The notes under the pieces: model-generated
Seen by the model: the letters and a program-made list of their open reading frames with translations, nothing else
Database searches by the model: none
What the model was told of the DNA's origin: nothing
Assembly: GCA_964456185.1 (NCBI GenBank)
Contig: CAYVZZ010000127.1
Coordinates: forward strand, 1-6,127
Reading direction: 5' to 3'
DNA from: CAYVZZ01 sp964456185
Lineage (GTDB): Bacteria > Pseudomonadota > Gammaproteobacteria > Pseudomonadales > Alcanivoracaceae
Length of the DNA stretch: 6,127 bases
Made by a program: the position numbers and the translations under genes
In this document: in pieces, positions 1 to 6,078 of the stretch
Layout of the letters: every line of letters starts with the position of its first letter
How positions within the stretch are numbered: position 1 is the first letter of the stretch

Positions 1-2076
1 GGGGACGAACCGTTTCTCTTCCCCGACTCCCTCGTCGGAACCGACTCACACCCGACGATGATCAACGGCATCGGCGTCGTCGGCTGGGGCGTGGGCGGTA
101 TTGAAGCCGAAGCCGGCATGCTCGGCCAGCCTGTTTCCATGCTGATTCCAGAAGTCGTCGGCATGAAATTTACTGGTCGTTTGCCCGAAGGCGTCACGGC
201 CACCGACTTGGTGCTCACCGTCACCGAGCTACTGCGTGGTGAAGGCGTGGTCGGCAAATTCGTCGAATACTTCGGCGAAGGTCTACAAGACTTGGCACTG
301 GCCGACCGAGCCACACTAGGCAACATGAGCCCAGAATATGGCGCAACTTGTGGCTTCTTCCCGGTAGACGAGCGCACTCTCGAATACCTGCGCTTAACAG
401 GCCGCAGCGACGAGCAAGTGGCACTGGTAGAAGCCTACTGTAAAGAGCAGGGTTTGTGGCACGATCCGGCCAAAACCGCCAACTACACCAAAGTCGTTGA
501 GCTGGACTTGAGCACCGTGGTGCCCAGCATTGCCGGCCCCAAACGCCCGCAAGACAAGGTGGCGCTCACCGAAGCCAAAGCCAACATGCAGCGCATTTTG
601 GAAAGCCATGGCCGCACCCACACCAAAGGCCAGCCCATGCAGCTTTGTGGTCAGGAAGCTTGCGAACTCAACAATGGTGATGTGGTGATCGCCGCGATTA
701 CCAGCTGTACCAACACCTCCAACCCCAGCGTCATGCTGGCAGCCGGTTTGGTCGCTAAGAAAGCCGTTGAAAAAGGACTCAAGCGCAAGCCTTGGGTGAA
801 AACATCACTGGCTCCTGGCTCCAAAGTGGTAACCGATTATCTCACCGACACCGGCCTACAACCCTACTTGGATGAGCTCGGCTTTAACCTGGTCGGTTAC
901 GGTTGTACCACCTGTATCGGTAACTCCGGCCCGTTGCCGGAAGAAATCGATGAAGCCGTGACCAAAGGCGATTTGACCGTGGCCTCCGTGCTCTCGGGTA
1001 ACCGTAACTTCGAAGGCCGTATTCACCAAAACTCGAAAACCAACTGGCTGGCGTCACCGCCGCTCGTTGTGGCTTATGCGTTGGCGGGCAGCCTGCTAAC
1101 CGACATCACCAAAGAACCCATTGGTGATGACAAAGACGGCAACCCGGTTTACTTGAAAGACCTCTGGCCTTCTAGCGAAGAGATTCAAGACGCCATGGTT
1201 AGCGTCAACAGCGACAGCTTTAAACGCGAATATGCCAACGTCTTTGAAGGCGATGAAAACTGGAAATCCTTGCCGGTTGTCGAGTCGGAAACCTACAACT
1301 GGGAAGAAAAATCCACCTACATCCGTCGCGCACCCTTCTTCGATGGCTTAACCAAAACTCTGCCGAAGGTAGAGCCCATTTCAGGTGCTCGTGTGTTGGC
1401 GCTGTTGGGTGATTCCATCACCACCGACCACATCTCGCCTGCTGGCACCATCAAAGGCGACAGCCCTGCCGGTCACTACCTGCAGCAACACGGTATTGAG
1501 CCACGCTACTTCAACTCCTACGGCTCACGTCGGGGTAACCACGAAGTCATGATGCGCGGCACCTTCGCCAACATTCGTATCCGTAACGAAATGACGCCGG
1601 ATATCGAAGGCGGCTTTACCAAGCACCAGCCACAAGGTGAAGTGCTGCCCATTTATGGTGCAGCCATGCGCTATGTAGCCGAAGGCACCCCCTCCGTTGT
1701 TATCGCCGGTAAAGAATACGGCACCGGCTCTAGCCGCGACTGGGCTGCTAAGGGCACCATTTTGCAAGGCGCAAAAGTCGTGCTTGCCGAAAGCTTCGAG
1801 CGGATTCACCGCTCCAACCTCATCGGCATGGGCGTACTGCCACTGCAATTCCCGGAAGGCGTTACCCGCAAAACATTGGGACTAACCGGCGAAGAAACCA
1901 TTGATCTGCCCGAGCTAAGTGACAACCTCACGCCCGGCCAGAAGATCAAAGTGGTCTTCCACGGCGCCAATGGCGATCAGGAAATCGAAGCCGTATCACG
2001 CCTCGACACGGAATCGGAAATCACCTACTACAAAAATCAGGGGATTCTCCACTACGTGCTGCGTGAGATGCTGTAA
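1..2076 (+). CDS. acnA: Aconitate hydratase A, 5'-truncated by the window edge
   Basis: This is the [4Fe-4S] enzyme that isomerises citrate to isocitrate via cis-aconitate in the cytoplasmic TCA and glyoxylate cycles. The frame is open from base 1, before the first ATG at 58, and encodes 691 residues. AcnA proteins are usually about 890 residues, so roughly the first 200 lie outside the window. The start of the fragment is the active-site stretch GTDSHPTMINGIG. The three cluster-ligating cysteines are visible: one in SCTNTSNP (codon 236 of the fragment) and two in GCTTCIGNSG (codons 302 and 305). The C-terminal swivel domain has GDSITTDHISPAG near codon 480 and the substrate-binding GTGSSRDWAAKG near codon 575. 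The internal layout fits AcnA/IRP-type enzymes rather than AcnB, whose swivel domain is N-terminal. I see no frameshift or missing catalytic residue. The gene ends in TAA, 19 bases before a strong terminator. Its promoter is not in the window. Confidence 0.97.
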   Translation, partial: GDEPFLFPDSLVGTDSHPTMINGIGVVGWGVGGIEAEAGMLGQPVSMLIPEVVGMKFTGRLPEGVTATDLVLTVTELLRGEGVVGKFVEYFGEGLQDLALADRATLGNMSPEYGATCGFFPVDERTLEYLRLTGRSDEQVALVEAYCKEQGLWHDPAKTANYTKVVELDLSTVVPSIAGPKRPQDKVALTEAKANMQRILESHGRTHTKGQPMQLCGQEACELNNGDVVIAAITSCTNTSNPSVMLAAGLVAKKAVEKGLKRKPWVKTSLAPGSKVVTDYLTDTGLQPYLDELGFNLVGYGCTTCIGNSGPLPEEIDEAVTKGDLTVASVLSGNRNFEGRIHQNSKTNWLASPPLVVAYALAGSLLTDITKEPIGDDKDGNPVYLKDLWPSSEEIQDAMVSVNSDSFKREYANVFEGDENWKSLPVVESETYNWEEKSTYIRRAPFFDGLTKTLPKVEPISGARVLALLGDSITTDHISPAGTIKGDSPAGHYLQQHGIEPRYFNSYGSRRGNHEVMMRGTFANIRIRNEMTPDIEGGFTKHQPQGEVLPIYGAAMRYVAEGTPSVVIAGKEYGTGSSRDWAAKGTILQGAKVVLAESFERIHRSNLIGMGVLPLQFPEGVTRKTLGLTGEETIDLPELSDNLTPGQKIKVVFHGANGDQEIEAVSRLDTESEITYYKNQGILHYVLREML

Positions 2077-2095
2077 ATCTCGATCGCAATCCGGT

Positions 2096-2127
2096 ATAAA
2101 AGGCCCACTTTCACGTGGGCCTTTTAT
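2096..2127 (+). terminator. Intrinsic terminator of acnA
   Basis: A perfect 13-bp stem (2096-2108 with 2115-2127, arms ATAAAAGGCCCAC and GTGGGCCTTTTAT) encloses the six-base loop TTTCAC. The A run before and T run after the GC core are the hallmark of a Rho-independent terminator. It begins 19 bases after the acnA stop codon. The A/T symmetry means it could also stop transcripts arriving from the right, although no leftward gene is seen next to it. Confidence 0.92.
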
Positions 2128-2138
2128 CGTTAAGACAT

Positions 2139-2402
2139 ATGAAACTGCTACCCCTCGCACTACTACTTTTACCACTCGTCGCTCAAGCCGGTGAACAACC
2201 AGCCGACCTCCAGCAAACACGCCACACGCAACAACAACTCAAACACCAGCTTAACCACTTAAAGCACCAACTCGACCAACGCAGCAGCACCCTAAAAAAA
2301 CAGCAAGCCCTAATAAAACAACTGGAAGAAGCGCTGGACGGACAACTCCGTCATCAAGCCGACACCACTCAGCCCCCAAAACATTCACCCCGCATGAAAT
2401 AA
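2139..2402 (+). CDS. Small exported coiled-coil protein, function unknown
   Basis: The product is an 87-residue protein I do not recognise. Residues 1-17 look like a Sec signal peptide: MK, a run of leucines, then AQA as the probable cleavage site. There is no lipobox cysteine, so a soluble periplasmic product is likely. Residues about 22-72 are rich in Gln, Lys, His and Leu, with leucines at 34, 38, 41, 45, 52, 58, 62, 66 and 70, which suggests one amphipathic coiled-coil helix. The tail (about 73-87) is polar and proline-containing. The ATG at 2139 is chosen over an in-frame GTG at 2115 because it places the signal peptide at the N-terminus and because the GTG lies inside the terminator stem. 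No good ribosome binding site precedes the ATG (only a TAAG). It sits 11 bases after the acnA terminator, so it depends on readthrough or on an unidentified promoter. It could be spurious, but a signal peptide followed by a regular coiled coil argues for a real gene. Confidence 0.68.
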   Translation: MKLLPLALLLLPLVAQAGEQPADLQQTRHTQQQLKHQLNHLKHQLDQRSSTLKKQQALIKQLEEALDGQLRHQADTTQPPKHSPRMK

Positions 2403-2552
2403 AACAAATTTCGCGCTAAAATAACCCCGACTGGGTGGCAACGTAGAAGAACATTTTCGCCTACTTTTGCTCTGTTCGCCCCGTGCCGCAAAGCACACGA
2501 TTCGAGCCAATCTGCCCCCGTATCCGTTCCAATAACTAATCGAAGAGTGCAC
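2403..2552 (+). other. Leader and probable promoter region of the cytochrome operon
   Basis: This 150-base gap should hold the promoter for the two cytochrome genes, because the preceding small gene is not closely coupled to them. The best -10 candidate is TAAAAT at 2417-2422 (five of six consensus bases), but no good -35 lies 16-18 bases upstream, so a start there would need an activator or a different sigma factor. I found no FNR/Anr-type TTGAT-N4-ATCAA site, no clear terminator after the small gene and no strong dyad. The call rests mainly on gene arrangement. Confidence 0.35.
2542..2547 (+). promoter_or_regulatory. Ribosome binding site that fixes the start of the diheme cytochrome
   Basis: GAAGAG lies five bases before the ATG at 2553. 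The alternative in-frame GTG at 2547 overlaps this motif and has only AT-rich, non-Shine-Dalgarno sequence before it. This supports the ATG. Confidence 0.6.
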
Positions 2553-3290
2553 ATGAAACAGTGGATGAAACGCCTCAGCATGGCGCTTGCAGCCGCCCCC
2601 CTACTGTTGGCCACAACACAGGTGACGCAGGCCGCAACCACCCCCTCGCAACCCGACCATATGGAGCACCGCTTAGCCGCTTGTGCTCAATGCCACGGTG
2701 AACACGGCCAAGGTCTGGAAGACAAACCTGGCATTCCCCATTTAGCGGGCAAACCGGCGGGCTATTTGTACCAACAATTGCAATCTTTCCGCTCGGGTCG
2801 CCGGGACAACCCGGCCATGCAATATGTAGTGCGCCAACTCAGCCCGGAATACCTCAAGCAAATCGCCCTCCACTACGCGTCTCAGCCACTGGTATACGAG
2901 CCTGAAGTACCTGAGGGCATCACCAAGGAACAACTCGAACGGGGCAAGCAGCTCGTCCATCATGGCGATGGTCACAGCGTGCCCTCTTGTCAGCGTTGCC
3001 ACGGCGAGCGCCTAACCGGTGTAAAACCCATGATCCCCGGCATCGTTGGGCAGTCATACAAATACTTGCTCGCACAGTTTAAACACTGGCGTCACGACGA
3101 CCGTTCCTCTTCGGGCACTCACTGCATGTGGGTAGTCGCCAATCGCATGACCGACGCCGACATCAAAGCCGTTTCCGCTTGGTTAGCCAGTCAACCGCTG
3201 CCCGCCGACACCAGCTTGTCGGAACTGAGCGACCTGCCCCAAGAGCTACCCGGTTGGTGTGAAATTGAAACAGTTAAGGTGACCCCATGA
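2553..3290 (+). CDS. Diheme cytochrome c, c4-like, periplasmic
   Basis: The product is a 245-residue periplasmic electron-transfer protein with two class I cytochrome c domains. Residues 1-27 form a signal peptide (Lys/Arg-rich start, hydrophobic core, ending TQA). Domain 1 binds heme through CAQCH (44-48), with M89 in NPAMQYVV the probable sixth ligand. Domain 2 binds heme through CQRCH (146-150), with M192 in CMWVVANRM the probable ligand. The two domains share the layout CxxCH, PxLxGQ/K, YLxxQLxxFR, then Met-xx-V/A, typical of cytochrome c4/c553 duplications. Members of that family carry electrons to terminal oxidases such as cbb3. The length is slightly above the ~200 residues of classical c4 because of a C-terminal tail (about 215-245). 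Two extra cysteines (C191 and C236) are not in heme motifs. The stop codon overlaps the start of the next cytochrome gene by four bases (ATGA), so the pair is co-translated and probably works together. Confidence 0.9.
   Translation: MKQWMKRLSMALAAAPLLLATTQVTQAATTPSQPDHMEHRLAACAQCHGEHGQGLEDKPGIPHLAGKPAGYLYQQLQSFRSGRRDNPAMQYVVRQLSPEYLKQIALHYASQPLVYEPEVPEGITKEQLERGKQLVHHGDGHSVPSCQRCHGERLTGVKPMIPGIVGQSYKYLLAQFKHWRHDDRSSSGTHCMWVVANRMTDADIKAVSAWLASQPLPADTSLSELSDLPQELPGWCEIETVKVTP
3275..3279 (+). promoter_or_regulatory. Ribosome binding site of the triheme cytochrome
   Basis: TAAGG, followed by TGA, lies inside the end of the preceding gene, seven bases before the ATG at 3287. It resembles the anti-Shine-Dalgarno complement well and supports translational coupling of the two cytochromes. 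Confidence 0.65.
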
Positions 3291-4531
3291 AATTGAAAGC
3301 ACTCACACAAAAAGCCGGTATCGCACTGTTATCGGTAATGGCATTAGGCGCTGCCGGTGCAGCAGCCGCGGCCACTAGCGATGCCGACCTGATTGCCAAA
3401 GGCAAATACCTTACTCGTGCAGGCGACTGTGTTTCCTGTCACACCGTCATGGGCGGCCAGCCATTTGCAGGTGGTCACGCATTGGAGACGCCATTTGGCA
3501 CCATCTATTCGCCCAACATCACACCGGATGACAAAACCGGCATTGGCACTTGGACATTCAAAGATTTCTGGATGGCGCTGCACTACGGCAAGGGCGAAAA
3601 CGGCAAGCTGCTGTACCCTGCTTTTTCCTACACCTCGTTTACCAACGTCACCATGGAAGACGCCAAGGCAATTTATGCTTACCTGCAAAGCCTGCCGCCG
3701 GTGCGTCAAGAAAACAAACCGCACGAGCTCAACTTCCCCTACAACGTGCGTAAGCTGCTCGTTGCCTGGCGTGCGCTTTACTTCACCCCGGGCGTGTACG
3801 AACCCAACCCAAAGAAAAGCGACGAATGGAATCGCGGTGCTTACCTAGTGCAAGGCTTAGGCCACTGTAACGAGTGCCACACCTCGCGTAACTTCCTAGG
3901 TGCCATGAACGAAGACACCCCGCTGGCCGGCGGCGAGCTACCCATGCACGGTTGGTATGCCCCCAACCTCAGCATGAAAGAAGGTGGTGGCCTTGAAGGT
4001 TGGACCACCGAAGATTTGGTTGAGCTGCTAAAAACCGGCTTTTCCGACAAAGGCGGCGTATTCGGCCCCATGGCCGACGTGGTGCGCAACAGCACCCAAT
4101 ACATGACGCGCGACGATCTGCGCGCCATCGCCACTTATCTAAAATCTTTGCCAGCACCCGCCAAGAAGCAACCCACCGCCAAGAAAAAGGCTGCCAACTA
4201 TGATGCGGGCAAAGCCATCTACGCCAAGCAATGTGACGGTTGCCACGGCAAAGACGGCAAAGGCAACTACGGCGTTTACCCGCCACTGGCCAATAACTCC
4301 ACCGTCACCGAACCGAGCGGCATCAACGCCATTCGCTCGGTGTTGCTAGGTGGCTTCCCGCCTGCCACCAAAGGCAACCCCTTCCCCTACTCTATGCCGC
4401 CCTTCGCGGGAGACATGAGTAACGAAGACGTTGCCGCTGTGGTCAACTATATTCGTCAATCCTGGGGTAACGACGCAGTGGCTGTTACCGCCAAGGACGT
4501 AGCAAAATCGCGCAGCAAACCGGCGCTTTAA
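3287..4531 (+). CDS. Triheme cytochrome c, alcohol/gluconate dehydrogenase cytochrome subunit type
   Basis: The product is a 414-residue exported protein with a signal peptide (about 1-29, ending in an Ala run) and three cytochrome c domains. The heme motifs are CVSCH (48-52), CNECH (194-198) and CDGCH (316-320). This arrangement, with FAGGHALETPFGTIYSPNITPD after heme 1 and GPMADVV after heme 2, matches the AdhB/gluconate-2-dehydrogenase cytochrome family. Those subunits take electrons from a periplasmic dehydrogenase and hand them to ubiquinone or other cytochromes. Likely axial methionines are M262 (GPMADVV) for heme 2 and M370 (SMPPF) for heme 3. For heme 1 the usual candidate spot reads YPAF, with Phe at 113. 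A Lys/Ala/Pro-rich linker (about 290-303) separates domain 3. No membrane helix is visible after the signal peptide. No catalytic dehydrogenase subunit gene is adjacent, so the electron donor is unknown. The gene overlaps its diheme partner by four bases and ends 21 bases before a terminator. Confidence 0.88.
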   Translation: MKLKALTQKAGIALLSVMALGAAGAAAAATSDADLIAKGKYLTRAGDCVSCHTVMGGQPFAGGHALETPFGTIYSPNITPDDKTGIGTWTFKDFWMALHYGKGENGKLLYPAFSYTSFTNVTMEDAKAIYAYLQSLPPVRQENKPHELNFPYNVRKLLVAWRALYFTPGVYEPNPKKSDEWNRGAYLVQGLGHCNECHTSRNFLGAMNEDTPLAGGELPMHGWYAPNLSMKEGGGLEGWTTEDLVELLKTGFSDKGGVFGPMADVVRNSTQYMTRDDLRAIATYLKSLPAPAKKQPTAKKKAANYDAGKAIYAKQCDGCHGKDGKGNYGVYPPLANNSTVTEPSGINAIRSVLLGGFPPATKGNPFPYSMPPFAGDMSNEDVAAVVNYIRQSWGNDAVAVTAKDVAKSRSKPAL

Positions 4532-4552
4532 GCCGTTAATTGTTCGCTAATA

Positions 4553-4588
4553 CAAGAAAGCCCGAGTGATACACCTCGGGCTTTCTTG
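4553..4588. terminator. Bidirectional intrinsic terminator between convergent operons
   Basis: A perfect 14-bp stem (4553-4566 with 4575-4588, arms CAAGAAAGCCCGAG and CTCGGGCTTTCTTG) encloses an eight-base loop. It has a GC core with an A-rich left flank and a T-rich right flank in either orientation. It starts 21 bases after the triheme cytochrome stop and lies 12 bases past the methyltransferase stop on the other strand, so one hairpin probably serves both operons. Confidence 0.88.
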
Positions 4589-4600
4589 CGTTAAAGGCAC

Positions 4601-5407
4601 TTACACGCGACAAAGAATCTCGCCATGCGGCACCGACAGCCAACCATCCGCCGCATCACGCCATTCGCCCCACGCCCGGGAAATCGCCTGTAACTCCCCT
4701 TGCGAAGCCCAACCCGCATCCAACAACTGGTCAGCAATGCGTGATTCCAAAATACGCTTTTCCCACATGCCACCCCACCACTCACGTGCGGCGGGCGTCG
4801 CCACACACCAAGTGCTTGAGCTAGGAGTTATCTGCGTAAAGCCCGCCTCTTGCGCCCAGCTCAACAAAAAGCGCCCCGCATTCGGCTCGCCGCCATTGGC
4901 ATAAGCCGCCTTCTTATACAAACGGCGCCATTCATCCAACGCCGCTGATGCCGGATACCAAATAAAACCGTCGTAATCCGCATCCCGACAAGCCACCACG
5001 CCACCCGGCTTACACACGCGCCGCATCTCACGCAATGCCTGCACCGGATCACCCAAATGCTGCAACACCTGATGCGCATGCACCACATCGAAGCTGTCAT
5101 CATCAAAGGGTAAAGCCTGAGCATCGCCAACCGAAAAAACCACATTGGTTACGCCTTGGCGCTCGCATTCTTTCTGCGTTAGCGCCAGCGCATCGGGCGT
5201 GGTCTCCACCGCCGTGACCTCACCCTGCCTTAACCGCTTTGCAAAATCCGCCGTAATCGTGCCCGGGCCCGAGCCCACATCCAGCAAACATAAACCCGGC
5301 TGCAGCTCAGGCGCCAAATACGCCGCCGAATTATCTATGTTGCGATTACTATGTGAGCGTAAAACCGACGCCGCATGCCCATGTGTGTACACCGCTTGTT
5401 TACTCAT
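4601..5407 (-). CDS. Class I SAM-dependent methyltransferase (UbiE/Methyltransf_11 type)
   Basis: The product is a 268-residue soluble, probably cytoplasmic protein with a Rossmann-fold methyltransferase domain. Motif I is LLDVGSGPGT (41-50), which binds S-adenosylmethionine. An acidic residue at the end of strand 2 (E68 in VTAVET) should contact the ribose. GDAQALPF (94-101) and FDVVHAHQVLQHL (106-118) are motifs II/III, and LREMRRVCKPGG (125-136) is the post-motif helix-loop. The N-terminal HGHAASVLRSHS and the C-terminal GWLSVPHGEILCRV are features I associate with a conserved subfamily of unknown substrate. The substrate cannot be read from sequence. It is not ubiE itself on context, since no ubiquinone genes are nearby. 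The ATG overlaps the TGA of the DUF1232 gene (ATGA), and a GGTGGGG lies five bases upstream as a possible binding site. It is therefore the second gene of a leftward operon and should share the promoter and candidate LexA box at 5903-5951. Confidence 0.9.
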   Translation of the reverse strand: MSKQAVYTHGHAASVLRSHSNRNIDNSAAYLAPELQPGLCLLDVGSGPGTITADFAKRLRQGEVTAVETTPDALALTQKECERQGVTNVVFSVGDAQALPFDDDSFDVVHAHQVLQHLGDPVQALREMRRVCKPGGVVACRDADYDGFIWYPASAALDEWRRLYKKAAYANGGEPNAGRFLLSWAQEAGFTQITPSSSTWCVATPAAREWWGGMWEKRILESRIADQLLDAGWASQGELQAISRAWGEWRDAADGWLSVPHGEILCRV

Positions 5408-5823
5408 AACGCCCCACCACTTATCGAGCTAGCCACCTGCGCCTTTTTCCATTCTTTGTAATTCACCAAGTCCTTGCGAATCGCCTTCAAACACACCGAC
5501 ACCACCAGCGCATCATCCAACTGCCCCAACACCGGAATCACATCCGGCACCAAATCCATAGGGTTAAGCACATACAACAACGCAGCTACCGCCGCCGCAA
5601 TGGTTATCCAAGGCACCTGCCGGTAAGCACCGCTGCCATAATCGCGCAGCAATGAAAACAAAGTGCGCACATCCCCTACAAAACGCGACAAAGGTCCACT
5701 ACCTCCAAATTTACGCTCAATTTCAGCTTGTTCATTCAATACACGCTGGCGGTCAATATCGGTAACCTTAGATGCCGTGTTATTCAGCTCTTCCTGAGCC
5801 TGTTGTTCATCAATGGTTTTCAT
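5404..5823 (-). CDS. DUF1232 (YkvA-type) small membrane protein
   Basis: The product is a 139-residue protein with the DUF1232 signature DLVPDVIPVLGQLDDA at 90-105, preceded by NPM. Residues 1-40 are polar, charged and probably helical (many Glu, Gln and Asp). About 72-86 form a hydrophobic segment (WITIAAAVAALLYVL) that probably inserts in the inner membrane. The DUF1232 loop follows, with a second moderately hydrophobic stretch (105-113) and a Lys-rich tail. The biochemical function of this family is not established. The ATG at 5823 is chosen because GAGG sits five bases before it. Upstream alternative starts (ATG at 5868, TTG at 5898) would add a Cys-rich, non-family-like extension across leader hairpins and lack a clear ribosome binding site. 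It is the first gene of the operon with the downstream methyltransferase, and a LexA-like operator lies about 80 bases upstream of its start. Confidence 0.88.
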   Translation of the reverse strand: MKTIDEQQAQEELNNTASKVTDIDRQRVLNEQAEIERKFGGSGPLSRFVGDVRTLFSLLRDYGSGAYRQVPWITIAAAVAALLYVLNPMDLVPDVIPVLGQLDDALVVSVCLKAIRKDLVNYKEWKKAQVASSISGGAL

Positions 5824-5828
5824 GGAAA

Positions 5829-5832
5829 CCTC
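5829..5832 (-). promoter_or_regulatory. Ribosome binding site of the DUF1232 gene
   Basis: On the minus strand the sequence reads GAGG, five bases, then ATG. This decides the start at 5823 over the in-frame upstream alternatives. Confidence 0.65.
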
Positions 5833-5862
5833 ATGCAAAAGAAAACAGCATAACGGGTTAAA

Positions 5863-5895
5863 CGGCATAGCGCATGCCGCCGTTTGATGGCGGCA
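5863..5895 (-). other. Two mutually exclusive hairpins in the DUF1232 mRNA leader
   Basis: CGGCAT (5863-5868) pairs with ATGCCG (5874-5879) around a five-base loop. TGCCGCC (5875-5881) pairs with GGCGGCA (5889-5895) around a seven-base loop. The two share 5875-5879, so only one can form at a time. Both lie inside the predicted leader, 40-72 bases upstream of the start codon. No T tract follows either in the direction of transcription, so neither is a standard terminator. A role in RNA stability or translation control is possible but unproven. Confidence 0.4.
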
Positions 5896-5902
5896 CAACC
5901 AC

Positions 5903-5922
5903 CACTGTTATTTTGTACAGTA
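5903..5922 (-). promoter_or_regulatory. Candidate LexA operator (SOS box) for the DUF1232-methyltransferase operon
   Basis: The sequence contains CTGT (5905-5908), eight bases, then ACAG (5917-5920), extended to ACTGT/ACAGT, with TA completing the right side at 5921-5922. This is the exact core of the enterobacterial/gammaproteobacterial LexA box CTGT-N8-ACAG, and the spacer is AT-rich as in known sites. It overlaps the predicted -10 and transcription start of the leftward promoter, the normal place for repression by LexA. The nearest known target is the DUF1232 gene, about 80 bases downstream. A chance match to the eight core bases is not negligible in 6 kb (order of one in ten), so the position is what makes it persuasive. 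Confidence 0.68.
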
Positions 5923-5951
5923 TTATTATGATTGGCAAAAGAAGACGTCAA
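5922..5951 (-). promoter_or_regulatory. Putative sigma-70 promoter of the DUF1232-methyltransferase operon
   Basis: On the minus strand TTGACG (5951-5946, five of six matches to TTGACA) is followed after 18 bases by AATAAT (5927-5922, five of six matches to TATAAT). CATAAT (5930-5925) is an alternative -10 at 15-base spacing. A start near 5915 would give a leader of about 90 bases. A weaker alternative uses TTGCCA (5938-5933) with CAAAAT (5915-5910). In both versions the candidate LexA box overlaps core promoter elements. Confidence 0.5.
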
Positions 5952-5981
5952 ATGATTGGAAGATGCATTTGACGTCTTCTT
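5939..5981. repeat. Perfect 16-bp inverted repeat overlapping the -35 element
   Basis: The arm AAGAAGACGTCAAATG (5939-5954) is exactly complementary to CATTTGACGTCTTCTT (5966-5981), around an 11-base spacer. Each arm also contains the self-palindrome GACGTC. The left arm includes the putative -35 of the leftward promoter. Read leftward, the stem ends in TTCTTTT, so it could be a weak terminator for a minus-strand gene entering from the right. It could instead be a dyad operator. The evidence does not decide between them. Confidence 0.75.
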
Positions 5982-6078
5982 GTAACTAGATGATAAACAT
6001 GGTTAGATTCGGACATCCAAATTTTACAAATGGTGTTATGACGCGTTCTACCATTATTGAGATATGAAGAATGCGGCC

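Noticed and set aside
2547..2552. GTG start two codons upstream for the diheme cytochrome
   Set aside because: It overlaps the ribosome binding site of the ATG at 2553 and has no binding site of its own.
2369..2641. Minus-strand open frame across the leader of the cytochrome operon
   Set aside because: It overlaps the real signal-peptide coding region of the diheme cytochrome and the end of the small gene, and has no recognisable domain.
3344..4286. Several long open frames opposite or out of frame with the triheme cytochrome
   Set aside because: They are shadows of a high-GC gene with three intact heme motifs in the true frame, and none shows a family signature.
5404..5898. Longer DUF1232 protein starting at TTG 5898 or ATG 5868
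   Set aside because: The extension is Cys-rich and unlike the family, crosses the leader hairpins, and lacks a ribosome binding site. GAGG five bases before 5823 supports the shorter protein.
5903..5941. LexA box controlling a plus-strand gene beyond the right edge
   Set aside because: TATTAT at 5921-5926 could be a rightward -10, but nothing like a -35 lies upstream of it. The leftward promoter is better formed and has an adjacent gene.
5990..6067. 25-codon plus-strand frame between the two hairpins
   Set aside because: It has no ribosome binding site, a stop codon directly before the ATG, and no recognisable sequence. This length is expected by chance.
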